From positions 1 to 58,094 of the forward strand of contig CALKNI010000093.1 of the NCBI GenBank assembly GCA_938091115.1: 58,094 nucleotides of DNA, written 5' to 3'. A model generated the notes under the pieces. That model was not told the DNA's origin. It did not search any database and worked only from the letters and a program-made list of their open reading frames with translations. This document shows, piece after piece, positions 26,315-34,540 of this stretch (its first letter is position 1; each line of letters begins with the position of its first letter). Origin of the DNA: an uncultured Pirellulaceae bacterium. GTDB taxonomy: Bacteria > Planctomycetota > Planctomycetia > Pirellulales > Pirellulaceae. The translations under genes and the position numbers were made by a program.

Positions 26315-27364
26315 ATGAGAAACTCACGATTCGTTTTATTTGCAACTACGATTTGCGGCTTCATACTACTCGCCTTGGGCGTCTCTTTGGCCAGCGCTCC
26401 CCCAATCAAAGACAAGCCAACCATCGCATTCGTCACAAATCAAATTGCCAGCTTTTGGAATATCGCTGAAGTCGGAGCGAACGACGCCGGTGAAGATTTT
26501 GACGTAGAGGTCGATGTTCGCTTTCCCAACGAGGCCACTGCGACGAAACAAAAACAAATCGTCGAGGACTTACTCTCGAGCGGAATTGATGCATTGGCAA
26601 TTAGCCCAATTGACGCTGTCAACCAACTGAACATGCTCAATGGCTGGGCCGGTAAAATTCCTCTCATCACCCACGACTCTGACGCCCCTGAAACCAACCG
26701 AATTCTTTACATTGGTGTCGACAATTATGCCGCAGGACGAACCGTTGGCAAGTTAATCAAAGACGCCTACCCCAACGGAGCACGTGTCATTCTAGCTATT
26801 GGTCGGCTCGAACAAGACAATGCACAGAAACGCCAACAAGGAGTCATTGACGAGCTTCTTGATCGCGAAGTCAGCTTTGAATGGCGCGACGAAGTAGAAG
26901 AAGTCAAAGGAGATAAGTTTACAATTCTCACAACTCTTGTGGATCAGGGAGCGACTCAAGTTGCAAAACAAAAAGCGGAGGATGCACTCAACACCTATCC
27001 CAATGTCGACGTGATGGTAGGACTCTTCGCCTACAATCCTCCCGCTATGCTACAGGCTATTAAACAGGCAAATAAATCAGACAAAGTCAAAGTCGCTGGC
27101 TTCGATGAAGACGACGCAACGCTCCAGGGAATCAAAAACGGTACTGTGATCGGCACCGTGGTTCAAAACCCCTACGAGTATGGCTACCAGTCAGTACGCG
27201 TGCTCTCAGAATTACTAAAAGGTAATAAAAAAGTGATTCCAGCAAGCAAATACATTGACGTCCCCGCAAGAGCCGTAACCAAAGACGGACGCAAAATCGG
27301 TGGGAAAGCAACGGAAAACGTCGATGAATTCTGGGCGGACCTAAAAGAAAAAATCGGTAACTAA
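26315..27364 (+). CDS. Sugar ABC transporter substrate-binding protein (RbsB-like)
   Basis: The protein is 349 residues with a signal peptide (about 1-27, ending SLASAPP). The mature protein fits the periplasmic-binding-protein-4 family (ribose/galactose type): FVTNQIASFWNIAEVGANDAG near 40, ALAISPID near 95, YIGVDNYAAGRTVGK near 133 and VAGFDEDDATLQGIKNGTVIGTV near 262. Such proteins catch a sugar and deliver it to the membrane transporter. The ATPase and permease genes follow (27450 and 28997). The exact sugar cannot be read from the sequence. The gap of 85 bases to the ATPase gene has only weak pairing (CCCG with CGGG). Confidence 0.9.
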   Translation: MRNSRFVLFATTICGFILLALGVSLASAPPIKDKPTIAFVTNQIASFWNIAEVGANDAGEDFDVEVDVRFPNEATATKQKQIVEDLLSSGIDALAISPIDAVNQLNMLNGWAGKIPLITHDSDAPETNRILYIGVDNYAAGRTVGKLIKDAYPNGARVILAIGRLEQDNAQKRQQGVIDELLDREVSFEWRDEVEEVKGDKFTILTTLVDQGATQVAKQKAEDALNTYPNVDVMVGLFAYNPPAMLQAIKQANKSDKVKVAGFDEDDATLQGIKNGTVIGTVVQNPYEYGYQSVRVLSELLKGNKKVIPASKYIDVPARAVTKDGRKIGGKATENVDEFWADLKEKIGN

Positions 27365-27449
27365 TTTCTCACCGGAGCAGGAACGCACAAACCATACACC
27401 CGGGAACTCCCTTTAAAACGGGCATTGCCAGTGCTGTCGGGACGGAACT

Positions 27450-28997
27450 GTGCCCCTACTCAATGTTGATAAAAGTAATTCTTTGTCTGAACAACTGCTA
27501 GAAGTAGACTGCCTCTCGAAAAGCTTTCCCGGCGTGCGTGCGCTGCATCAAGTTAGTCTCGCTCTAAAACCTGGTGAAGTGCTTTCCGTTATTGGAGAAA
27601 ACGGCGCGGGCAAGAGCACTCTAATGAAAATCTTGGCCGGTGTTCAAACGGCGGATTCCGGTGATATCTTTATCGATGGTAAAAAAACTTCGTTCGATTC
27701 CACCCGGGCGGCGATGGATCATGGCATTGTACTGATCCATCAGGAATTAAATCTTTGTGACAATCTAAATGTGGGCCAAAATATATTCCTCGGTCGAGAA
27801 CCACGCAAATTTGGAATCGTCAATTCTCGGGAAATCAACCAACAGTCTGAAGAGTTCCTAAGACGCGTTGGATTATCGGTTTCCCCTAAAACCATCGTTG
27901 GCCAACTGACAATCGGCAAACAACAAATGGTCGAGATCGCCAAAGCGCTTTCAGTGAATGCCAGAGTGCTGATTATGGACGAACCAACATCCAGCCTCTC
28001 CTCGAAAGAATCCGCATCCCTTTTCGAACTCATTGAATCCCTCAGGAATCAAGGCGTCAGCATTATCTACATTTCCCATCGACTCGCGGAGGTAAAAAGA
28101 CTTTCGGACCGCGTCGTTGTCCTGCGTGATGGCGAATATTGCAGCGAATTAGTTGGGGATGATATCACGCACGCCAACATGGTTTCCAATATGGTTGGGC
28201 GAGATGTTTCCCAATTCTACAATCGAACAATCCACCCGACCGGCAAGACGGTCTTAAAAGTAAACAAACTCACGACACCTCATTGGCCGAAACACCCGGT
28301 CTCCTTAGAAGTCAAAGCTGGGGAGATTGTTGGCCTCGCTGGCCTCGTAGGGAGTGGCCGAACGGAACTCTTACGAAGCATTTTTGGAATAGACCGCCCA
28401 CTCTCTGGTAGCCTTGAAATAGAAGGGGAAACCGTCCAGATCCGAAACCCTAAAGAAGCGGTCGATTATGGGATAGCCCTCGTCCCGGAAGACCGAAAAC
28501 AACATGGGCTGATCATTGATTTGAGCGTCCAAGACAACATCGGAATTGCTGGCCTGCAAAAACATGCCAGCCGTTTTGGGTTTGCTAATTTTAAGAAACA
28601 AAAATCTGACACGGAGACAATGATCCATCGACTTGGAATCAAAACCCCGTCCGACCGTCAGATTTCAAAATTCCTGTCGGGCGGAAACCAGCAAAAAGTT
28701 GTCCTCGGCAAATGGCTTTCAATGACCCCCAAACTTTTACTGCTCGACGAACCCACGCGGGGCGTTGACATTGGGGCCAAGCAGGAGATTTACCAACTCA
28801 TTGAGAAACTTGCTTCTGAGTCGATGGCAATCCTCTTTGTTTCGAGTGAACTGGAAGAAGTCATCGGAATTTCAGATCGAGCTTACGTAATGCACGAAGG
28901 ACAAATGACTGGGGAATTGGGCCGGGACGAACTAAACGAAGAGTCAATCATGCGGCTCGCCACGAATACGACCGAGCAAGAAGAGGCTAAAATATAA
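27450..28997 (+). CDS. Sugar ABC transporter ATP-binding protein (RbsA-like, two ATPase domains)
   Basis: The protein is 515 residues with a GTG start. It has two tandem ABC domains, as is usual for monosaccharide importers. Domain 1 has Walker A GENGAGKST (about 50-58) and Walker B VLIMDEPTSSL near 171. Domain 2 has a degenerate Walker A (GLVGSGRTE, near 298), as in RbsA, signature LSGGNQQK near 410 and Walker B LLLLDEPTRGVD near 430. It powers uptake of the sugar bound by the protein encoded upstream. Its stop overlaps the permease ATG by one base (28997), so the two are coupled. Confidence 0.95.
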   Translation: MPLLNVDKSNSLSEQLLEVDCLSKSFPGVRALHQVSLALKPGEVLSVIGENGAGKSTLMKILAGVQTADSGDIFIDGKKTSFDSTRAAMDHGIVLIHQELNLCDNLNVGQNIFLGREPRKFGIVNSREINQQSEEFLRRVGLSVSPKTIVGQLTIGKQQMVEIAKALSVNARVLIMDEPTSSLSSKESASLFELIESLRNQGVSIIYISHRLAEVKRLSDRVVVLRDGEYCSELVGDDITHANMVSNMVGRDVSQFYNRTIHPTGKTVLKVNKLTTPHWPKHPVSLEVKAGEIVGLAGLVGSGRTELLRSIFGIDRPLSGSLEIEGETVQIRNPKEAVDYGIALVPEDRKQHGLIIDLSVQDNIGIAGLQKHASRFGFANFKKQKSDTETMIHRLGIKTPSDRQISKFLSGGNQQKVVLGKWLSMTPKLLLLDEPTRGVDIGAKQEIYQLIEKLASESMAILFVSSELEEVIGISDRAYVMHEGQMTGELGRDELNEESIMRLATNTTEQEEAKI

Positions 28998-30547
28998 TGG
29001 GCGACCGCGGAACTGGCTTGTTAAAAATTGCAGGCATCACAACTTTATTACTGCTGCTTTGGTGTATCCTGATTTGGGAATCGCCGCTGTCATTCTTGAC
29101 CCCCAACAATCTTGAAAACCTGCTCCGCCGAACCGCTCTCTACGGTGTCCTCGGCATCGGCGTTGCTTTTGTAATTATCTCTAGCGGCATTGACCTATCC
29201 ATTGGTTCTTTAGTCTGTCTCGCAGCCTGTTTACTCGCACTTTTCCTTCAAGTCGATTATGTTCCTGTTGGACAAGTAGATGTTTGGCAAGTCAGAGCCG
29301 ACGACTCAACCATTACAGTCGCCACGGAACACGGATTCCAACAGGACGATAAACTCTGGTACTACAAAGACCGGCGAAACAAAGGACTAGTCAAGGTTGT
29401 CAAGATTGGCGAAACCGGCTTACTCAATGGAAAATCAGTAACCGTCCTCACTGTTGATCCACCCCCCAAACGAGATCAAGATTCCAAAGAAGAGAAGCCC
29501 CTCGGTAAGATCTCATCCACATTTGACGTCCTTAGCTACGAAGGAAAAAAGACCAAGCTTGATAAAACTGCCCCGACTCTCAAACATAACGATCGAATCC
29601 TGTTCGTTCATGAGAGCCAAACTGCTAGAGAAAAAACCATTGACCAGAGTGGTGCAGACAGCCAAATAATTCTCACCGATGAAGATTCGGGACTAAACGC
29701 TGACTTTCGCGCCGTGCCCATCCGGAAAACACCGTACATGTCGATCCCATTCGCGATTCTCTCCGTCTTTGGAATCGTGCTCAGCCTTGGCATCATCCAT
29801 GGTTTTTTAATTACCAGACTTAAAATGCAGCCATTTGTGGTCACGCTCTGCGGCTTACTTATCTATCGCGGACTTTCGCGTTGGCTCACCAATGACCAAA
29901 CCGTTGGATTTATTGAATATCAGGAAACCTTGGGAAAAGTCGCCACGGGACGCTGGGAAACAGGCATTCAATTCATGCCCGTCAAAGTCGACCCAACCAA
30001 CGATTCCAGCTCTTGGAAATTAGTCTGGGAGGCCGCCGATGGAGCCCAGATGTTTGGCATCCCCTATTCGTTCTTTATATTCCTCACGATTATCATCACC
30101 GCCACTATCTTTTTGAACCTAACCGTTTGGGGACGCCACCTACAAGCTGTTGGTCGAAACGAAGAAGCCGCACGATACTCGGGCATCAGCACCCACCGAA
30201 TCACAACTCTGGCATACGTTCTATGTGCCGTACTCACGGGCCTTGGCGGGATGATGTTCGCAATTGACTCCAACTCCATCGCCCCCTCTAGCTTTGGCAA
30301 CTTTTTTGAACTGTACGCCATTGCGGCCGCAGTCCTGGGAGGATGCAGCTTACGCGGAGGGGAAGGGAGCATCCTCGGCGTAGTCGTTGGAACTGCACTA
30401 ATGCAAACACTCTATAACTCAATTGTGCTATTGAAGATCCCCGACGAATTAGAATTCACGATCATCGGAGCAGTGATTCTCTTCGGCGTCGCCGGAGACG
30501 AATTAACGCGAATGCTGGCCGCCAAATTCCGGTCCAAAGAGGTCTAG
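28997..30547 (+). CDS. Sugar ABC transporter permease (RbsC-like) with large inserted loop
   Basis: The protein is 516 residues; ordinary RbsC proteins are about 320. The family signature IISSGIDLSIGSLV (about 60-73) is followed by a membrane helix and then a soluble insert of about 150 residues (about 92-243). The insert is rich in charged and beta-type sequence (DSTITVATEHGFQQDDKLWY, later PPPKRDQDSKEEKP). Membrane helices resume near 249, and a second shorter insert lies at about 310-350. The conserved ends AVGRNEEAARYSGI (about 388-401) and AAAVLGGCSLRGGEGSILG (about 443-461) are intact, so the permease core looks functional. Confidence 0.92.
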   Translation: MGDRGTGLLKIAGITTLLLLLWCILIWESPLSFLTPNNLENLLRRTALYGVLGIGVAFVIISSGIDLSIGSLVCLAACLLALFLQVDYVPVGQVDVWQVRADDSTITVATEHGFQQDDKLWYYKDRRNKGLVKVVKIGETGLLNGKSVTVLTVDPPPKRDQDSKEEKPLGKISSTFDVLSYEGKKTKLDKTAPTLKHNDRILFVHESQTAREKTIDQSGADSQIILTDEDSGLNADFRAVPIRKTPYMSIPFAILSVFGIVLSLGIIHGFLITRLKMQPFVVTLCGLLIYRGLSRWLTNDQTVGFIEYQETLGKVATGRWETGIQFMPVKVDPTNDSSSWKLVWEAADGAQMFGIPYSFFIFLTIIITATIFLNLTVWGRHLQAVGRNEEAARYSGISTHRITTLAYVLCAVLTGLGGMMFAIDSNSIAPSSFGNFFELYAIAAAVLGGCSLRGGEGSILGVVVGTALMQTLYNSIVLLKIPDELEFTIIGAVILFGVAGDELTRMLAAKFRSKEV

Positions 30548-30910
30548 CCCGAAAAAGTAGTTTGACCAGAATATTGAGCACGAAAACACATTGAATGCAA
30601 TTTTACTGGTTGATTCAATTAAACCCGGCATTTCAAACTCACCCTCACCAATCAACACACAGCTCGCTACCTCCTCTGACTCCCTTTAAGCATTTTTTCT
30701 GAATGCCACATAAAACGTTGGTACGGCGGTACATCCGTTGCGGCTGCGCTTCGTCGTTGCGACCTGAAATCTTTTTCAATCTCTCGCTTCCTGTACTACT
30801 TAATTCCGATCTGTTCTCAAATAGAAATAACAGTGTGCCCTGAGCAGGGCTTCCTCTTGCAAGTTGGTTTCGAAGGATTGGAACAACCAACAGGACAAAT
30901 CGATCGAACT
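30548..30910. other. Intergenic region
   Basis: About 360 bases without a supported gene. A weak AT-rich inverted repeat, ATTGAAT (30590-30596) with ATTCAAT (30613-30619), follows the permease stop and could mark the end of the sugar operon. The promoter of the pseudokinase gene probably lies here. I see nothing else. Confidence 0.45.
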
Positions 30911-31807
30911 ATGTCGCTTCCAACGCAACTCAAACAATTAAACCAATCCAACAACAAAGTCATTTCCTGTTGGAGACTTGGGACGCAAGTCTCGGGAAGT
31001 AGGTGGTACAGCATTTTCCGAGCTGCCCCCAAAACCTACTCTGAGGAATCTCAACACGATTTCGTTTTGAAAATCATCAACCCCGAACTCACAAAAGAGT
31101 TGGTGCCCCACGCGATCGATCGGCTTGGCCGAGAAGCGCACGCAACCGAACAAATCACCCAGCCTAACGTCATTCGCCTGTTAGACGCAGAACTGGATCG
31201 AGCACCATTTTTTCTTGTTCAACCTTGGATAACCGGACGATCACTGGACAGCCTCCTCTCGCGATCTCCGTACCTGTCGCTTTCTCGCATGCTCTGGGTG
31301 CTGCGACAAACGGCGGAAGGAGTCCGTGCGGGCCACGAGAAAAGCCGTGTCCACCTAGGCATCGACCCATCCCATATCATCATTGGCAGTACCGGTCGGG
31401 TCTCTCTGTTGGGATGGTCCAATTCGCATCTTGAGGGAGAGGCGACTTGGCTACCTCACGATCAATTACAACTTGCCAGATACACAGCACCGGAATGTTT
31501 CGAAGGCGATTACAGTGCTAACTCCCTTAGCGACGTTTATGCACTAGGTTCGTTGATCTACCATGCCATTGCCTTACGACCTCCTTTTGAAGGACAGACG
31601 ATTGAAGCGGTTAAAATTCATCATCAAGAATCGATCGCCGAAGATTTAATTTTCCTCCAGCCCGAATGCCCTACCAGACTCAACCATCTCGTCAAACAGA
31701 TGCTTATAAAAGATCCATCGGCTAGGCCATCATTCCGGGAAGTCCTCGACGAACTGATTTCAATTGAAATCGAGCACTTAAGCGACTCGACGCTGCTGCA
31801 ACTCTAA
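30911..31807 (+). CDS. Serine/threonine-kinase-like protein, probable pseudokinase
   Basis: I take the ATG at 30911 (298 residues); a GTG at 30833 would add 26 unconvincing residues. The protein-kinase fold is clear: beta-3 Lys54 (FVLKII), helix-C Glu75, hinge region near 100-110, APE motif (YTAPECF, 191-197), DVYALG (209-214) and the late Arg in ARPS (271-274). The catalytic machinery is broken. The HRDLKPxN loop reads HLGIDPSH (148-155), which loses the catalytic Asp, the Lys and the Asn. The DFG motif reads GWS (168-170). It is therefore likely a scaffold or sensor, not an active kinase. No membrane segment is present. Confidence 0.85.
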   Translation: MSLPTQLKQLNQSNNKVISCWRLGTQVSGSRWYSIFRAAPKTYSEESQHDFVLKIINPELTKELVPHAIDRLGREAHATEQITQPNVIRLLDAELDRAPFFLVQPWITGRSLDSLLSRSPYLSLSRMLWVLRQTAEGVRAGHEKSRVHLGIDPSHIIIGSTGRVSLLGWSNSHLEGEATWLPHDQLQLARYTAPECFEGDYSANSLSDVYALGSLIYHAIALRPPFEGQTIEAVKIHHQESIAEDLIFLQPECPTRLNHLVKQMLIKDPSARPSFREVLDELISIEIEHLSDSTLLQL

Positions 31808-32131
31808 ATCCCTTCAACTCGCTCGAGTTTATTTAAGGAAGGCGGCACCGCTTCTCTAGCTCGGCCGACAACCCACTGCGTACTTGGCATCACTTCTTTA
31901 CCCGTCAGATAGCCTCTCCCCCGCCATCAACCTCAACCGCCGCGGTATTCATCTCAAACACAGGCAAAAACTAGCCTGCAACAAGGTGGCACACCCTCGC
32001 CTGCTCCGCTATTTCCCCGACTTCAAATCAGAAAGTCACTCAACTCTCGCTCGCGAAAAACCGCAACTAAACGACTGCTGGCCGCCGAGCACTTGACAAA
32101 ACCTAGGGTAGAATTAAAAATTGAAAGAGTG
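31808..32131. other. Intergenic region upstream of the metal-uptake operon
   Basis: After the pseudokinase stop, AACTC (31816-31820) pairs with GAGTT (31825-31829) around GCTC and TATTT follows, a weak terminator candidate. A short open frame (31884-32096) shows no coding features. A TTGACA at 32093-32098 and a TAGAAT at 32109-32114 look like promoter elements, but the spacing (10 bases) is not standard. Confidence 0.4.
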
Positions 32132-32153
32132 AAATGTAGCCTATGCTACATTT
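32132..32153. promoter_or_regulatory. Candidate operator: perfect MntR-box-like palindrome
   Basis: Half-sites AAATGTAGC (32132-32140) and GCTACATTT (32145-32153) are exact reverse complements separated by CTAT. The total is 22 bp in a 9-4-9 layout. The pattern AAA-N2-TAGC-N4-GCTA-N2-TTT equals the layout of the enterobacterial MntR box as I recall it. It lies 38 bases before the metal-binding-protein gene, near the expected start of transcription. The operon encodes a DtxR/MntR-type domain at the end of its permease, so autoregulation is likely. Confidence 0.75.
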
Positions 32154-32191
32154 AATGCAATTCCGGAATTTAAACCATAAGCGTCAGTTGA

Positions 32192-33127
32192 ATGAAACGT
32201 ATCCCAGCCAACTTAATAAAGCACCTCGGAATGATGCTTTTGCTCCTGGTTGCCTCAACACTTGGTCCCGGTTCGAAAGCTGAGGGACAAGATAAAGACT
32301 CGTCAAAAACGCTGACGCTAGTTTGCTCGACAACCCAGATCGCAGACTTTGCGAGGAATATCGTTGGCGACCGCTGGGAGGTGATTTGCGTTCTCGCTCC
32401 CGGCGAAGATCCTCATACGTACGAAGTCGGAAATGATGATGCATTGTCGGTTTCACGCGCAGACCTCTGCCTGGAAAATGGGTGGAACCTTGAAGGGCAT
32501 TCATGGATGAAGCGACTCGCAACGAACGCCAACAAACCTCTGGCAACGTGCATCAAAGGTGTCGAACCACTGATGCTAGATGCAAATGGCGAAAAAGTTA
32601 ACGATCCACACGCTTGGTTTGATACAACCAACGCCTCGATTTACGTTCGAAACATTTGCGATGCTGTAAGTAAGATCGACCCATCTCACGCTGCCGAGTA
32701 CAAGGCTCGAGCCCAACTTTATTTAATTCAGATTCGAGCACTCAACCAATGGATCGCACGGCAAGTCACTGCAATCCCGAAAACTCGGCGCATTCTCGTA
32801 ACCCACCACGATGCCTTTGGGTACTTCAGTAAAGCTTACGGCTTTCAAGCAATTAGCCCAGTTGGCTGGACGACGGGTGAATTGAGTGGCGTCGCAATTG
32901 ATCAAAAACAGAAAATCGTGGAACAAATACGTGGACTTGGCGTTAAGAGTATTTTTATTGAAACCACGATTAACCGCGAATTACTCGATGACATCGCACG
33001 GGAAACTGGAATTACTGTTGGTGGTGAACTGTACTCCGACGCCATGGGTGGGCGGGGTACCGCTGGTGAAACCTACATCGGGATGATGAGGGAAAATGTT
33101 TTGACCATCGTTGAACACCTCAAATAA
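32192..33127 (+). CDS. Metal ABC transporter substrate-binding protein (TroA/ZnuA-like)
   Basis: The protein is 311 residues with a signal peptide (hydrophobic about 12-23). It belongs to the cluster A-I (ZnuA/TroA/PsaA) family. Likely metal ligands are H75 (GEDPHTYE), H140 (NDPHAWFD), H206 (THHDAFGYF) and D283 (ELYSDAMG). Three His plus one Asp is the TroA-like set, which fits Zn or Mn; PsaA-type Mn proteins use Glu at the third place. There is no long His-rich loop as in ZnuA. It is the first gene after the MntR-box-like palindrome. Confidence 0.93.
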   Translation: MKRIPANLIKHLGMMLLLLVASTLGPGSKAEGQDKDSSKTLTLVCSTTQIADFARNIVGDRWEVICVLAPGEDPHTYEVGNDDALSVSRADLCLENGWNLEGHSWMKRLATNANKPLATCIKGVEPLMLDANGEKVNDPHAWFDTTNASIYVRNICDAVSKIDPSHAAEYKARAQLYLIQIRALNQWIARQVTAIPKTRRILVTHHDAFGYFSKAYGFQAISPVGWTTGELSGVAIDQKQKIVEQIRGLGVKSIFIETTINRELLDDIARETGITVGGELYSDAMGGRGTAGETYIGMMRENVLTIVEHLK

Positions 33128-33140
33128 GCAGGAATATTTC

Positions 33141-33623
33141 ATGCGACCTTTTCTTGCTATCCTGCTCTCTAGTCTCTTGATTGGTGGCATTTATAGCTAC
33201 CTCTCATTCTCCAACAGTTTACGTCGGCCGCCACTCACCATCGAAGTAACCGAAGCAGACGGAATTTACTCACTTGAAATAGAACGAACCTTCCGTTGTG
33301 TAGCCGATCCAATTCTCGAGGAACCCTCACTCGCGGTTCAATTTGGAACGAAACAGATTTATATCCGCAAGGATGAAGTTCCCATTGAAGAACCGATTTT
33401 GATTGGCCCCATCAAAGGTGTCGAAAAAGGTGAAAATGAATTTCTAATCACAGCTACCATGGATGAATTTGCTGAGACTCTTGGAGTGATAAAAGTCACC
33501 GTTTTTCGCGACAAAATCCCGTTGGTATCCCAAATGTTTTCCAGTGAATCAGGTCTGACATCAATCAGCGGACCCGTCGTTTTCAACTCCTGGGAATCGT
33601 CATCTGCTTCCCACCAACACTGA
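33141..33623 (+). CDS. Small membrane-anchored protein of the metal-uptake operon
   Basis: I take the ATG at 33141 (160 residues), with AGGA eight bases before it and 13 bases after the previous stop. A start at 33111 would overlap the binding-protein gene and lacks a site. One N-terminal membrane segment (about 4-22) precedes a beta-rich extracytoplasmic domain of about 125 residues. The tail has Ser and His (ASHQH). I do not recognise a family. Its place between the binding protein and the ATPase gene (9 bases before the latter) suggests an accessory part of the transporter. Confidence 0.75.
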   Translation: MRPFLAILLSSLLIGGIYSYLSFSNSLRRPPLTIEVTEADGIYSLEIERTFRCVADPILEEPSLAVQFGTKQIYIRKDEVPIEEPILIGPIKGVEKGENEFLITATMDEFAETLGVIKVTVFRDKIPLVSQMFSSESGLTSISGPVVFNSWESSSASHQH

Positions 33624-33632
33624 CCACTCTTA

Positions 33633-34445
33633 GTGAATCCTTTCAAAAACGAGGTGAGTTTGAATTTGACTAAAACTCCGACAAATCAAAACTGCGAGAC
33701 GAGGCCAGCGGCGATCGAGGTCAGCCAACTGACCGTTAGCTACGGCCCCGTCCCCGCATTATTGGACATCTCGGTCACCGTGGAACCGGGAAAACTCGTA
33801 GGTGTCATTGGCCCCAACGGTTCCGGAAAATCTACGCTCATAAAGTCCATTCTCGGTTTTATCAAACCCGATGTTGGCGGAGTGAAAATATTTGGCGAAA
33901 ACGTCGCCAATGTAAAAGGAAGAATAGCCTACGTACCGCAACGCGGTTCGGTCGACTGGGACTTCCCAATCACGGTGCGTGAAGTGGCGGTGATGGGGCG
34001 ATACGGCAAACGCCGATGGTGGAGAGATCTAAAAAAAGAAGACTACAAACTGGCCGATGCTGCTCTAGAAAAGGTTCGAATGAGCGAATTTTCGCGTCGG
34101 CAAATTGGCCAATTGTCGGGAGGCCAGCAACAACGCGTATTTATGGCGCGTGCTCTAACTCAAAACGCAGATATTTTATTATTAGACGAGCCTTTTGCTG
34201 GAGTTGATGCCGCAACCGAACGCGCCATCCTCGACGTCTTACAAGCTACGAAACAGCAAGGGAAAACTGTTATTGTCGTTCACCACGACCTCTCCACAGC
34301 AGCTGAATATTTCGACCAAATCATTTTATTAAAACAACGTCTTTTTGGATTTGGCAGCCCTCAGCAAGTGCTCAGGCCAAAATTATTGGCTGATGTTTAC
34401 GAGGGCAATATGAAAATTTTTGCCGAGCTTTCGGCGACGGATTAA
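33633..34445 (+). CDS. Metal ABC transporter ATP-binding protein
   Basis: The protein is 270 residues from a GTG at 33633; the first 20 residues are not conserved-looking, and an inner GTG or TTG after GAGG (about 33650) may be the true start. Walker A is GPNGSGKST (about 59-67). The signature is LSGGQQQR (about 165-172) and Walker B is ILLLDEPFAGVD (about 184-195), followed by the switch His (VVHHD). It fits the ZnuC/TroB/MntB ATPases. It energises the permease encoded 95 bases downstream. Confidence 0.93.
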   Translation: MNPFKNEVSLNLTKTPTNQNCETRPAAIEVSQLTVSYGPVPALLDISVTVEPGKLVGVIGPNGSGKSTLIKSILGFIKPDVGGVKIFGENVANVKGRIAYVPQRGSVDWDFPITVREVAVMGRYGKRRWWRDLKKEDYKLADAALEKVRMSEFSRRQIGQLSGGQQQRVFMARALTQNADILLLDEPFAGVDAATERAILDVLQATKQQGKTVIVVHHDLSTAAEYFDQIILLKQRLFGFGSPQQVLRPKLLADVYEGNMKIFAELSATD

Positions 34446-34540
34446 CACCAAGGCAACTACCGCAGGACTTGCGGTTTCGCATGGCAATTTTGGATTAAAA
34501 CCACGACTTTCGACAACCATACTCCAATCGGACTGATAAA

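Noticed and set aside
31884..32096. 70-residue open frame before the metal operon
   Set aside because: Composition is not protein-like and no ribosome site is present; it is best read as non-coding.
32093..32114. TTGACA / TAGAAT as the promoter of the metal operon
   Set aside because: The spacing is only 10 bases, so I do not list it as a promoter although one element may be real.
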